Of a DNA stretch of 64,000 bases, positions 14,172-23,465 are shown piece after piece. The notes below the pieces were generated by a model. It was not told the origin of the DNA. It did not search any database and saw only the letters and a program-made list of their open reading frames with translations. Both the position numbers and the translations under genes were made by a program. Location: positions 3,720,001 to 3,784,000 of the forward strand of contig NZ_CP054839.1 in the NCBI RefSeq assembly GCF_018141105.1. The letters run 5' to 3'. Each line of letters starts with the position of its first letter. Within the stretch, counting starts at the first letter, position 1. Source of the stretch: Saccharopolyspora erythraea. Its GTDB lineage: Bacteria; Actinomycetota; Actinomycetes; Mycobacteriales; Pseudonocardiaceae.

Positions 14172-16910
14172 ATGAGCCACCAGATCGCGATGTCCTTCGA
14201 GGACGGTGTCACGCGCTTCATCACCTGCGCCGAGGACCAGACGGTCGCCGACGCCTCCTACCGGCAGCGCATCAACATCCCGCTGGACTGCCGCGACGGC
14301 GCGTGCGGTACCTGCAAGGCGTTCTGCGAGTCCGGCAGCTACGACGGCGGGACCTACATCGACGACGCGCTGACCGCCGGCGAGGCAGCCGCCGGGTACG
14401 TGCTGCCGTGCAGCATGAGGCCGAAGTCCGACCTGGTGCTGAGGATCGCGAGCACCTCGGAGGTCGCCAAGACCCGGGCGGCCACCTACGGCGCCAGGTT
14501 GACGGGGCTGGAGCGGCTGTCGCCGACGACCGTGGCGCTGGCGGTGGAGACGCCGGAGCGGGAGGAGCTGGCGTTCCTGCCCGGCCAGTACGTCAACATC
14601 GCCGTGCCCGGTACCGGAGAGACCCGCTCCTACTCCTTCAGCAACGCCCCGGACGACAAGGAACTGACCTTCCTGGTGAAGCTCACGCCCGGTGGCGTGA
14701 TGTCGCGGTATCTGACCGAGCGGGCCGCGGTCGGGGACGAGCTCGCATTCACCGGCCCGAACGGCAGCTTCTTCCTGCGGGAGACCGAGCGTCCGGTGCT
14801 GCTGCTGGCCGGTGGCACCGGGCTGGCCCCGGTCCTGTCGATCCTGCGCACCATGCGGGCCACCGGTTCCACCCGCCCGGCTCATCTGGTCTACGGGGTG
14901 ACGACCGACGACGACCTCGTGGAGATGGACACCCTCGCCGAGCTGGCCGACCAGGTGCCGGGGCTGACGTGGGACTACTGCGTCGCCGACCCGGGCAGCT
15001 CGGCACCCAACAAGGGGTACGTGACCGGACTGATCCGCGACGAGCACCTGCACGGCGGCGACGTGGCCGTGTACCTGTGCGGCCCACCGGCCATGGTGGA
15101 GGCGGTGCGCGAGCACTTCGCGGAGCGCGGTGTCGAACCGACGGGCTTCTACTTCGAGAAGTTCGCGCTCTCCAGCGCTCCGGCCGCGCCCGAGCCCGTC
15201 GCCGCGGAGACATCCGCCGCGCCCGAACCGGAAGCCGTGCCGGAAACCCAGCCTGTTCAGGCGAAGGAGGCCACTCCGGTGGCCGCGGCCGCTGCGGAAT
15301 GCGGTGCCCCGGAGGTCGAGGCGTCGCAGGTCGACATGCGGGAGCCCGTCGGTGTCGGGGCCGCGGAGGGGCGTGCGCTGGCGGGGCAAAAGGTCTTCCC
15401 GCCCGCGCACATGCGACCGTCCGGCCCTGGCGGCGGTCGGCCGCAGGCCGACGAGGACGCCACGATGCGCGCCGTGGCAGGCCAGGCCATCTGGCCGGGT
15501 GAGAGTGCAGGTGTACGCGCGCCGGACGCCGGGGAACCGCTGCGACCGGCGGGCGCCGCGCGGGCGGTCGCGGGACAGGAGATGCTGCCCGCGCGCGACG
15601 ACATCGCGCCGCTGTCGGCACCGCGGGCGACGCCCGGCGGCTACGAGATCGGCGAGGAGCACCCGTCCGTGCACGAGTCCGACGCGGTCTTCGAAGCGAG
15701 GCAGGCGCTCGAGCTGGGCGCCCTGGAGATCACCATCGGCAGGCTCACCTCCCAGCAGCTCGCGGGCTACCGGCTGCTGGCGGAGGCGACCGAGCCCTAC
15801 GTGCAAGGCGACCGGTTCGTCGACGCCGCGGCGTTCACCGAGGCCAACGCCGCGTTCCACGACTACCTGTTCACCCTCACCGGCAACGAGCACCTGCTGC
15901 AGGCGTACCAGGCGCTCGGGGTGAAGGGGCACATGGCCGAGACCCTGCGCGGGGCGAGCTGGTGCCACCCGCGGTGCACGCAGGACCACCTGGACATCGT
16001 CACCGCGTTCGAGGAGGGCGACCGGCAGACCGCGCGCCGCCTCGTCGCCGAGCACGCCGAGCGCTCCAAGATCACCACCCGCCGGGCGATGGACGACGCC
16101 AAGCAGGCGCGGCGGCCCGCGTTCGTCAGCCCCGGCCGGTTCGACGGCAAGGTCGTCGTGGTCACCGGCGCGGCCCAGGGCATCGGGGAACGCACGGCCC
16201 GCCGGATCGGTGCCGAAGGCGGCACGGTCGTCCTCGCCGACCGGTCCGACCTGGTCACCGGCCTGGCCGAGGAGTTGCGCGCCGACGGTCGCGAGTCGCT
16301 GGCGGTCGTCGCGGACCTGGAGAGCTGGGAAGGTGCGGCCACGGTGGCCGAGCGTGCGCTCGCCCGCTTCGGCCGGATCGACGTGCTGGTCAACAACGTC
16401 GGCGGGGCCATCTGCTTCAAGCCGTTCACCGAGTTCACCGAGCAGGAGATCCGGGCGGAGATCGATCGTTCCCTGATGACCGCGCTGTGGTGCTGCCGGG
16501 CCGTGCTGCCGTCGATGGCCGAGCAGGGAAGCGGGGTCGTCGTGAACGTCTCCTCGGCCGCGACGCGCGGAATCCACCGGATCCCGTACTCGGCGGCCAA
16601 GGGCGGCGTCAACGCCATCACCGCGTCGTTGGCGTTCGAGTACGCCGACGCGGGAATCAGGGTCGTCGCGACCGCGCCGGGAGGGACGGACGCGCCGCCG
16701 CGCCGCGTCTCCCGCGGTGGGCCGCCGCTGGTCGGCGATCAGCAGAAGGCGTGGTTCCAGGCGCACATCGACCAGACGGTGAGCTCCTCGCTGATGAAGC
16801 GGTACGGGTCCCTGGACGAGCAGGCCGCGGCGATCACGTTCCTGGCCTCCGACGAAGCCTCCTACATCACCGGCACGGTGCTGCCCGTAGCCGGAGGGGA
16901 TCCGGGCTGA
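14172..16910 (+). CDS. benCD: BenC reductase - FCD domain - BenD dehydrogenase triple fusion
   Basis: A 912-residue protein with one uninterrupted frame. Residues 1-335 are a complete BenC: [2Fe-2S] ferredoxin with Cys40/45/48/80, an FAD domain with RSYSFSN, and an NAD domain with GGTGLAPVLS and CGPPAMVE. Residues 336-500 are a low-complexity linker bearing three copies of an AGQ-x-x-x-P motif. Residues 505-640 match the effector-binding (FCD) domain of GntR regulators without any DNA-binding domain. Residues 655-912 are a full short-chain dehydrogenase (TGAAQGIG, NNVGG, Ser near 793, YSAAK near 805-809), the expected BenD that oxidises the cis-diol to catechol. Separate benC is about 340 residues and benD about 260. 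The ATG follows GGGAG. Confidence 0.88.
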   Translation: MSHQIAMSFEDGVTRFITCAEDQTVADASYRQRINIPLDCRDGACGTCKAFCESGSYDGGTYIDDALTAGEAAAGYVLPCSMRPKSDLVLRIASTSEVAKTRAATYGARLTGLERLSPTTVALAVETPEREELAFLPGQYVNIAVPGTGETRSYSFSNAPDDKELTFLVKLTPGGVMSRYLTERAAVGDELAFTGPNGSFFLRETERPVLLLAGGTGLAPVLSILRTMRATGSTRPAHLVYGVTTDDDLVEMDTLAELADQVPGLTWDYCVADPGSSAPNKGYVTGLIRDEHLHGGDVAVYLCGPPAMVEAVREHFAERGVEPTGFYFEKFALSSAPAAPEPVAAETSAAPEPEAVPETQPVQAKEATPVAAAAAECGAPEVEASQVDMREPVGVGAAEGRALAGQKVFPPAHMRPSGPGGGRPQADEDATMRAVAGQAIWPGESAGVRAPDAGEPLRPAGAARAVAGQEMLPARDDIAPLSAPRATPGGYEIGEEHPSVHESDAVFEARQALELGALEITIGRLTSQQLAGYRLLAEATEPYVQGDRFVDAAAFTEANAAFHDYLFTLTGNEHLLQAYQALGVKGHMAETLRGASWCHPRCTQDHLDIVTAFEEGDRQTARRLVAEHAERSKITTRRAMDDAKQARRPAFVSPGRFDGKVVVVTGAAQGIGERTARRIGAEGGTVVLADRSDLVTGLAEELRADGRESLAVVADLESWEGAATVAERALARFGRIDVLVNNVGGAICFKPFTEFTEQEIRAEIDRSLMTALWCCRAVLPSMAEQGSGVVVNVSSAATRGIHRIPYSAAKGGVNAITASLAFEYADAGIRVVATAPGGTDAPPRRVSRGGPPLVGDQQKAWFQAHIDQTVSSSLMKRYGSLDEQAAAITFLASDEASYITGTVLPVAGGDPG

Positions 16911-16998
16911 CGCCGGGCACGGACGGCGGCCCAGCAGTGCGGGGACGACCCCGTCGCCGAAGGGGGCACCTCGATGCCGGCCGATCTACTGTGAGCGT

Positions 16999-19701
16999 GT
17001 GACCGGACCCGCGCAGCCGCTGATCGGCCAGGGCGACGCCCTCGCCGATCTGGAGGGCCTGGTGCTCCGGGCCGGCGAGCACCATTGCGGCTTCGTCGTG
17101 GTGAGCGGCGCGGCGGGCACGGGCAAGAGCACGCTCGGCAGGCGGCTGCTGGCCCGGCACGAGGGACCCGCGTGGTGGGCCACGGCGGCGCCGTGGGAGT
17201 CGCGCCAGCCCTACGGGGTCGTCGCGCAGATGCAGCCGGACCTCGACGTCGGGGCCGGCCCGGTGGCCGTCGCCGAGCGCGTGGCGGACCGGCTCGCCGC
17301 GTCGGACGGCACGACCGTCGCCGTCGTGGACGACGGGCACTGGGCTGACGAGGAATCCCTCCAGGCGTTGGCGTCGGTCGTCCGGCACCATCCGCGGGCC
17401 CGGCTGCTCGTCGTCGCGTTCGCGGTCACCGGCGACCCGCGCGCCCGGGCGGCGACCCTGGAGCTGCTGCCGCGCATCGCCACCGCCGAGATCCGGCTGA
17501 GCCCGCTCACCGCCGCGCAGGTCAACGAGTTCGCGGCGGCGCGCGGGGTCGTGTTGCACCCGTCGATCGCGGAACGGCTCTGCCACCACACCCAGGGCGT
17601 CGCACGCCACATCGCGCAGTTGCTGGACGAGGTTCCCGCTGCGACGTGGACGCGTTTCGACCCCGGGCTTCCGGCCCCCGCCGCGGTGGCCGCACGGGTG
17701 CGCGAACTGCTCGCGGGCTGCTCGCCGGCCGTTCGGGGTTTCGTGGAGGCGACTGCCGTGCTGGGACCGGGCACAGCGGTCCGCGACGCCGCGCTGCTGG
17801 CGGGTGTCGAGGACGGCCTGCTGACCGTTCTCGACGAAGCCTGCGCCACGGGGCTGGTCTGCCTCGCAGCTCGTGGGCTGACCGAGGTCGGTCCCGCGGA
17901 CCCCATGGTGCGCGCCGCCGTGCTGGCCGCACTGGCACCGGGCCGCAGGTCCGGCCTGCACCGCCGGGCGGCCGGCCTGGTCGACGACCCGGCCCGCAAA
18001 CTGCGGCTCCTCGTCGCCGCGAGTCCCGTGCCGGACCCCGCCGTCGCCGATCGCCTCGACGCGCTGGCCACCGAGCGGGCATCGGAAGGGGCGTGGGCGG
18101 AGGCCGCGTCACTGCTCATCGACGCGAGCCGGCTCACCGAGGACCGGCTGGAGCGGGAAAGCCGCATCAGCCGCGCCGTCGACGCGCTGATCGGGGCCGG
18201 AGACGTGTTCGCGGCCGCCGCCCTCGTTCCCGAGGTGGAGAGCCTGCGCGAGACGCCGCTGCGCAACGCGGTGCTGGGCTACCTGGCCGTCGTCCGCGGG
18301 CGGGTGGCCGAGGCGGAGTCCCGGCTCGGCCGGGCCTGGCGGCTGGTCAACGCCGAGCGCGACCCGGACGTCGCCGCGCTGATCTGCCAGCGCTACGTGC
18401 TGCACGCGCTCGTCCGCTGCCGCGCCGACGATCTCGTGACCTGGGCCGACCGGGCGATCTCGCTGGCGGGGCCGGAGGCGCCAGCCGCGGTCGAGGCCGC
18501 CGCGATCCGCGGGCTGGGGCTGGCCGCGACGGGACGGGCTCGCCAGGCGCGCCGCGACTACGCGCGCCTGGGGGAGCGGGTTCGCCACGGAGCGCAGGCC
18601 CAGCGGGTGATGATGGCCCGCGGCTGGCTCAACCTGCTCACCGACGCGGTCGACGACGCGCGCGCCGAGCTGGAAAGCGCCGTGCCGACGACCTTCCTCG
18701 GCGGTTCGACCCGGATCTCGCTGTGGGCGCGGGCCTGGCTCGCACGCGCGCAGTTCCTCGCCGGGGCGTGGGACGACGCGATGCGCACCGTGCGCGACGC
18801 GGCGCCTCTGCTCGAACGCAGCGGCATCGTCCTCACCGGTCCGCTGCTGCACTGGACCGAGGTGACCGTGCACGCGTTGCGCGGTGAGTGGGAGCAGGCC
18901 GAGCAGGCGTTGCTGCGCTGCGACGCCGGACCGCAGGACTACGAGATCATGCGGGTCCCCACCTACCTGGCCCGGGCGCAGGTCGCCGAGGCGCGCGCCG
19001 ACTCCGCAGGCGTGCTGCGAGCCCTGCATCCGCTCACCCAGTCCTGGGCCGCCGCCGGCATCGACGAACCCGGCCACTGGCCGTGGCACGACATGTACGC
19101 CCACGCCCTCGTGCTGGAAGGACGCCACGAGGAGGCCGACGCGTTCCTGCTGCCGCACGAGCGGCTGGCGGCCGCGCGCGAGCACGCCTCCGCCCGGGCT
19201 CGGCTCGCGGCGGCCCGTGGCCGGCTGCTGGGCGCGCAGGGCGATCCGGCCGCGGCCGCGGCCGCCTTCGAGCAGGCCCTGGAACTGCTCGAAGGGCTTC
19301 CGCTGCGCTACGACCACGCGCGCGTCGCCTTCGCCTACGGCCAGACGTTGCGGCGGGCCGGGAAGCGCCGCGAGGCGGACGCGGTCCTCACCACCGCCCG
19401 CGACGGCTTCGCCACCATGGGCGCCGCGACCTACGTGGAGCGGTGCGACCGCGAGCTCAAAGCAGGCGGCGTGCACGCGTTGCGCGCGGAGCGGGCCTTC
19501 AACGAGCTCACCCCGCAGGAGGAGGCCGTCGCCCGGCTCGTCGCACGCGGACTGTCCAACCGGGAGGCCGCCGCGGAACTGTTCCTGTCCACCAAGACGG
19601 TCCAGTACCACCTGACCCGCATCTACACCAAGCTCGGCATCCGCTCCCGGGCCGAGCTCGCGGCCCTGCGCGGCGCTTCGGAGGAACCGAACCGGGAATG
19701 A
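16999..19701 (+). CDS. benR: LAL-type LuxR regulator, probable BenR
   Basis: A 900-residue ATP-dependent regulator. A P-loop GAAGTGKS (37-44) and Walker B-like VVDDGHW (about 108-114) form the STAND ATPase, a long alpha-helical TPR-like middle follows, and a LuxR helix-turn-helix ends it (LTPQEEAVARLVARGLSNRE, then STKTVQYHL, about 838-890). The start is a GTG at 16999 with a poor ribosome binding site. It lies 88 bp after benCD on the same strand. In Corynebacterium a LAL-type BenR controls ben genes, so control of benzoate use is a reasonable inference. Confidence 0.83.
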   Translation: MTGPAQPLIGQGDALADLEGLVLRAGEHHCGFVVVSGAAGTGKSTLGRRLLARHEGPAWWATAAPWESRQPYGVVAQMQPDLDVGAGPVAVAERVADRLAASDGTTVAVVDDGHWADEESLQALASVVRHHPRARLLVVAFAVTGDPRARAATLELLPRIATAEIRLSPLTAAQVNEFAAARGVVLHPSIAERLCHHTQGVARHIAQLLDEVPAATWTRFDPGLPAPAAVAARVRELLAGCSPAVRGFVEATAVLGPGTAVRDAALLAGVEDGLLTVLDEACATGLVCLAARGLTEVGPADPMVRAAVLAALAPGRRSGLHRRAAGLVDDPARKLRLLVAASPVPDPAVADRLDALATERASEGAWAEAASLLIDASRLTEDRLERESRISRAVDALIGAGDVFAAAALVPEVESLRETPLRNAVLGYLAVVRGRVAEAESRLGRAWRLVNAERDPDVAALICQRYVLHALVRCRADDLVTWADRAISLAGPEAPAAVEAAAIRGLGLAATGRARQARRDYARLGERVRHGAQAQRVMMARGWLNLLTDAVDDARAELESAVPTTFLGGSTRISLWARAWLARAQFLAGAWDDAMRTVRDAAPLLERSGIVLTGPLLHWTEVTVHALRGEWEQAEQALLRCDAGPQDYEIMRVPTYLARAQVAEARADSAGVLRALHPLTQSWAAAGIDEPGHWPWHDMYAHALVLEGRHEEADAFLLPHERLAAAREHASARARLAAARGRLLGAQGDPAAAAAAFEQALELLEGLPLRYDHARVAFAYGQTLRRAGKRREADAVLTTARDGFATMGAATYVERCDRELKAGGVHALRAERAFNELTPQEEAVARLVARGLSNREAAAELFLSTKTVQYHLTRIYTKLGIRSRAELAALRGASEEPNRE

Positions 19702-19761
19702 GCACCGGCCGGTTCGCGCCGCTGCGAGAAGGCTCACGTTGGTTGGGCGGACGTGATCGTG

Positions 19762-19950
19762 TCGGTTAGGGTGCCTGCGAGCCAGCCGTACCCGGTGAAC
19801 GGGTCAGGGAATCCGGTCGGAAGCCGGAACTGACGCGCAGCGGTAGGGGCGGCGGACGGGGAAGGGCCGCGTGCGGCCCGCCACTGGGAGCGGTTCCCGG
19901 GAAGGCTCCCCGTTCCGGATTGCGCCCGAGTCCGAAGACCTGCTGGTTCC
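19762..19950 (+). ncRNA. Cobalamin riboswitch
   Basis: The leader of the ABC importer carries the B12-aptamer landmarks in order: GGGAATCCGGT (19807-19817), GCCGGAACTGACGCGCAGCGG with the conserved ACTGACGCGCAGCGGTA core (about 19829-19845), GCCACTGGGAG (19879 region) and CCGAGTCCGAAGACCTGC (19926-19943). Coenzyme B12 binding would lower expression of the transporter 80 bp downstream. Outer limits are approximate. Confidence 0.9.
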
Positions 19951-20022
19951 CCGCGCGCCCGCCCGGGCGTGCGGGGACTCGCCCCTTGCGGCTTCGCGTA
20001 CGAGCCCGAGCGAAGGACACGG

Positions 20023-21066
20023 ATGCTGCTGTTCTCTCTTTTCGCGCGCCGGCGTCGTCTTGCCCGGCCAGGGCGCAAGACCCTGCTCGCCGGTGTGGTC
20101 GCGGTCGCCCTCTGCGGATGTTCAGCGCCGCCCACGGGAAGTGCCCCGCCAGGGCAGTCCACTGCCATGCGCAACTGCGATCGCGATGTCGTCGTCGAGA
20201 CACCGCCGCGGCGTGCGGTGAGCCTCAACCAGAGCACGACCGAGATCATGCTCTCGCTGGGACTGCAGGACCGGATGGTCGGGACCGCGACCTGGACCGA
20301 ACCCGTCGCGCCGCACCTGGCCGCGGCCAACGCGCGAGTGCCCCGGTTGGCGGAGAACACCCCGTCGTTCGAGGGCGTGCTGGCGACCGAGCCCGACATC
20401 GTGCTGGGCGCGTACCACGCCATCTTCACCGACCAGCGCGTTGCCTCGCGGGACCGGTTCGCGCAGTTGGGCGTGCCGACCTACCTCTCGCCTAGCAACT
20501 GCCTGCCGGAGGAGGCGCCGCTGGGCAGGCCGACCGAGCTGGACGACATCTACCGCGAGGTCCACGAGATCGCCACGATCTTCGGAGTGCCGGAGCGCGG
20601 TGATGCCCTCGTCGCCCAGTTGCGGGGGCGGGTCGCGGCCGCTCAAGCCCGCGTGGCCGGGTTGCGGTCGCGCGACGAGCAGTCGGTGCTGTTCTGGTTC
20701 GCCAGGACCGAATCGCCTTACGTGGCCGGTGGAACCGGTTCTCCGGGGATCATGGCCCGCGCGTTGGGCGTGCGCAACGCCTACGGGGACGTGGCATCGA
20801 TGTGGCCCCAGGTCGGTTGGGAGGACGTGCTGAGCCGCGAGCCGACGGTTCTGGTGCTCGGCGACCTCACCAGGGACCAGGAGGGCGACAGCCTCAGGTC
20901 CAAGGTGGACTTCCTGCGCGGCGACCCCGCGGTGTCGCAGCTCGAGGCAGTGCGGCGGCAGGACTGGATCCCGATGAGCGGCACCGCGCTGAACGTCAGC
21001 ATGCGCACCGTCGACGGAATCGAGGCGCTGGCCGACAAGCTCGTCGCCATGGAGCGGCACGGGTGA
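20023..21066 (+). CDS. btuF: Corrinoid ABC transporter, substrate-binding lipoprotein
   Basis: A 347-residue lipoprotein of the BtuF/FepB class. An Arg-rich N-terminus and hydrophobic segment end in a lipobox-like LCGC (Cys33). The mature part has RRAVSLNQSTTEIMLSLGL and repeated Rossmann-like lobes joined by a long helix. It should capture cobalamin or precursors outside the membrane. The cobalamin riboswitch upstream is the main reason to assign B12 rather than a siderophore. Overlaps the permease by 4 bp (GTGA). Confidence 0.88.
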   Translation: MLLFSLFARRRRLARPGRKTLLAGVVAVALCGCSAPPTGSAPPGQSTAMRNCDRDVVVETPPRRAVSLNQSTTEIMLSLGLQDRMVGTATWTEPVAPHLAAANARVPRLAENTPSFEGVLATEPDIVLGAYHAIFTDQRVASRDRFAQLGVPTYLSPSNCLPEEAPLGRPTELDDIYREVHEIATIFGVPERGDALVAQLRGRVAAAQARVAGLRSRDEQSVLFWFARTESPYVAGGTGSPGIMARALGVRNAYGDVASMWPQVGWEDVLSREPTVLVLGDLTRDQEGDSLRSKVDFLRGDPAVSQLEAVRRQDWIPMSGTALNVSMRTVDGIEALADKLVAMERHG

Positions 21067-22079
21067 TCCGCACGCGGGCCCGTTGGCTTGTCGCGGGTGG
21101 CTTGCCCGTGCTGGTGATGTCGGTCGCGGTCGTGCTCACCGTGGGACCGGCCGACATCTCGGTCGGTGACGTCACCGAGGTGGTCCGGGCGCGGCTCGGG
21201 CTGGGCACCACCGACGTTTCCCGCATCGCGCAGGGCATCGTGTGGGAGCTGCGCCTGCCCAGGGCGCTGCTGGCGGCGATCTGCGGCGCGGGCCTGGGCG
21301 TCTGCGGTGCGGTGTTGCAGTCGCTGCTGCGCAATCCGCTGGCGGACCCGTACCTGCTGGGGATCTCGTCGGGGGCGTCCACCGGTGCGGTGGTGGTCGC
21401 CGTGCTCGGCGCGGGCGCGGGCGCGATCGGGCTGGCCGTCGGTGCGTTCGCCGGCGCGCTGGTCGCCTTCGCCCTGGTGATGGCGCTGGCCGCGCTCGCG
21501 GGCGGCGGCACGAGCCGCGTCATCCTCGCCGGCGTCGCGGGCAGCCAGCTGTTCTCCGCGCTGACCTCATACATCGTCATGACCTCCGCCGACGCCCAGC
21601 AGACCCAGGGCGTGCTGTTCTGGCTGCTCGGTTCCCTGTCCGGGGCCCGATGGGACGACGTCGCGCTCGCGGGCGCGGTGTGCGCGCTGGGCCTGCTGCT
21701 GTGCCAGTCGCAGGCGGGTGCGCTGGACGCCTTCGCTTTCGGTCACGACTCGGCCGCCTCGCTGGGAGTGGCCGTGCAACGCGTACGAGGGCTCCTGCTC
21801 GCGGGCACCGCGCTGGTGACCGCGACCCTGGTGGCATCCTCGGGCGCCATCGGCTTCGTCGGACTCGTGCTGCCGCAGGCCGCCCGGTTCCTGGTGGGTA
21901 CCCGGCACCGCGCGTTGCTGCCGGCCACCGCCGTGCTGGGCGCGATCCTGCTGGTGTGGGTGGACTCGCTGGCCGGTGCCGTCGCCGCGCCGCAGGAGGT
22001 TCCGGTGGGAGTCATCACCGCGTTGGTCGGCGTGCCGGCCTTCGCCTTCCTGCTGGTGCGGAAACGGGGGATGTCGTGA
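21063..22079 (+). CDS. btuC: Corrinoid ABC transporter, FecCD-type permease
   Basis: A 338-residue permease with about ten membrane helices. It has family marks LRLPRALLAAICGAGLGVCG, LRNPLADPYLLGISSGAS and a GAIGFVGLVLPQAARFL segment, the cytoplasmic contact with the ATPase. The GTG at 21063 overlaps the btuF stop. It forms the dimeric channel for the importer under the riboswitch. Confidence 0.93.
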   Translation: MIRTRARWLVAGGLPVLVMSVAVVLTVGPADISVGDVTEVVRARLGLGTTDVSRIAQGIVWELRLPRALLAAICGAGLGVCGAVLQSLLRNPLADPYLLGISSGASTGAVVVAVLGAGAGAIGLAVGAFAGALVAFALVMALAALAGGGTSRVILAGVAGSQLFSALTSYIVMTSADAQQTQGVLFWLLGSLSGARWDDVALAGAVCALGLLLCQSQAGALDAFAFGHDSAASLGVAVQRVRGLLLAGTALVTATLVASSGAIGFVGLVLPQAARFLVGTRHRALLPATAVLGAILLVWVDSLAGAVAAPQEVPVGVITALVGVPAFAFLLVRKRGMS

Positions 22080-22852
22080 CACTCGAGACCCGTGACGTGT
22101 CGTGGCGCCTCGGCGGGACCGTCATCCTGGACGGGATCACCGTCGAGGTCGAGTCCGGGTCGACCCTCGGGCTGCTCGGCCCCAACGGCTCCGGCAAGTC
22201 CTCCCTGCTGCGGTTGCTCGCGGGTCTGCGGCGGCGGTCGTCGGGCGGCGTTCTACTCGACGGCGACGAGATCGGGGGTATCGGCCGTCGTTCGCTCGCT
22301 CGCCGGATAGCGCTGGTCGAGCAGGAGACGAGCACCGAGCTCGATCTCACCGTCGCCGAGGTCGTCGCGCTGGGCCGCACACCGCACCGCGGTGCGTGGG
22401 CGCCCGCGAGGGCCGCCGACGTGGAGGCGGTGAACGACGCTCTCGCGCGCACCGACGCCACCGCGCTGGCGCAACGGCGCTGGCACACCCTCTCCGGTGG
22501 GGAGCGGCAACGCGTCCAGATCGCCCGCGCGCTGGCCCAGCAGCCGTCGGAACTGCTGCTGGACGAGCCGACGAATCACCTCGACATCGCCCACCAGTTC
22601 GCGCTGCTGGAACTGGTGCGGCGGCTGCCGGTGACCGCTGTCGTCGCACTGCACGACCTGAACCTGGCCGCGTCGTTCTGCGACGCGCTGGTGGTCCTCC
22701 GGCGAGGTGAGGTCGTCGCCGCGGGGAGCCCGGCCGAGGTGCTCACCGAGGACCTGGTCCGCTCGGTCTACGGCATGGACTGCGAGATCAGCCGCCCGGA
22801 CGGGCGTCCGCACATCCGCTTCGTGGGAACGGCTTCGGCGCCGTCCTGCTGA
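22076..22852 (+). CDS. btuD: Corrinoid ABC transporter, ATPase
   Basis: A 258-residue ATPase with Walker A GPNGSGKSS, signature LSGGERQRV, Walker B ELLLDEPTNHLD and the switch histidine in ALHDLNLAA. The GTG at 22076 overlaps the permease stop by 4 bp. It powers import by the preceding permease; FecCD partners always use this ATPase type. Confidence 0.94.
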   Translation: MTLETRDVSWRLGGTVILDGITVEVESGSTLGLLGPNGSGKSSLLRLLAGLRRRSSGGVLLDGDEIGGIGRRSLARRIALVEQETSTELDLTVAEVVALGRTPHRGAWAPARAADVEAVNDALARTDATALAQRRWHTLSGGERQRVQIARALAQQPSELLLDEPTNHLDIAHQFALLELVRRLPVTAVVALHDLNLAASFCDALVVLRRGEVVAAGSPAEVLTEDLVRSVYGMDCEISRPDGRPHIRFVGTASAPSC

Positions 22853-22868
22853 AGCCGCGCGCCTCTCG

Positions 22869-23432
22869 TCAAGCCTGGGTGTGCGGCGGACGGTCTTGCA
22901 CCGCCCGCCGGACGGCCGCGACGAGGTACTCGGCGCCGTCGACTAGGCCGGTGATGACCACGGCCTTTCCTTCGGTGGGCTTGATCCGGCAGTTCACGTC
23001 GCCACCCAGCAGCCGTGCGAGCGCGGTGTCCTTGGCGTGGTCGGTGATGTCGGCGATGTCGTCCCACCGCACGGCGCGGACCTCTCTCCCGCGGTAGGAG
23101 TGGACGAGGCCGCCCTCGTGGAGCTGGAAGGACTCACCGCGGCGGGCCAGGGACAACCATCCCTGCCAGCCGCCCAGGAGAAGCAGGCCGACACCGGCGC
23201 CGAGGCCCACGCTCGGCACGACGTCGTCACCCGTGACCGAGTTCGCGTACGTGGGGATCGCCAGCACCACGAAGAGAACGGTGGTGACGAGTCCGAGCAG
23301 AAGGAGGGTCGCGGCGATGCGGCCGCGACGCACGCCGTCCACGGCGAAGCGGTCGACCAGTGCACCCAGTCCGGTTTCCCCGCCCACGTGGACGAACACT
23401 ATCCGCCGTGCCTCACGCCGGATACCGGCCAA
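22869..23432 (-). CDS. Two-helix membrane protein of unknown function
   Basis: A 187-residue protein. Two hydrophobic helices lie near residues 39-60 and 73-92 and are followed by a soluble C-terminal half (about 95-187) rich in beta segments (SFQLHEGGLVHSYRG, VRWDDIADITDH), which reads like a small PH-like domain. The TTG at 23432 has GGAAG eight bases upstream; an in-frame GTG at 23399 is an alternative. It converges on the btuD gene with only 16 bp between. I do not recognise a named family. Confidence 0.6.
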   Translation of the reverse strand: MAGIRREARRIVFVHVGGETGLGALVDRFAVDGVRRGRIAATLLLLGLVTTVLFVVLAIPTYANSVTGDDVVPSVGLGAGVGLLLLGGWQGWLSLARRGESFQLHEGGLVHSYRGREVRAVRWDDIADITDHAKDTALARLLGGDVNCRIKPTEGKAVVITGLVDGAEYLVAAVRRAVQDRPPHTQA

Positions 23433-23465
23433 GCGGTCGATCTTCCGGGTGCATGGCGGGGAACG

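Noticed and set aside
14142-16766. 874-codon minus-strand frame opposite the benCD fusion
   Set aside because: Antisense shadow of a frame with intact Fe-S, FAD, FCD and SDR motifs.
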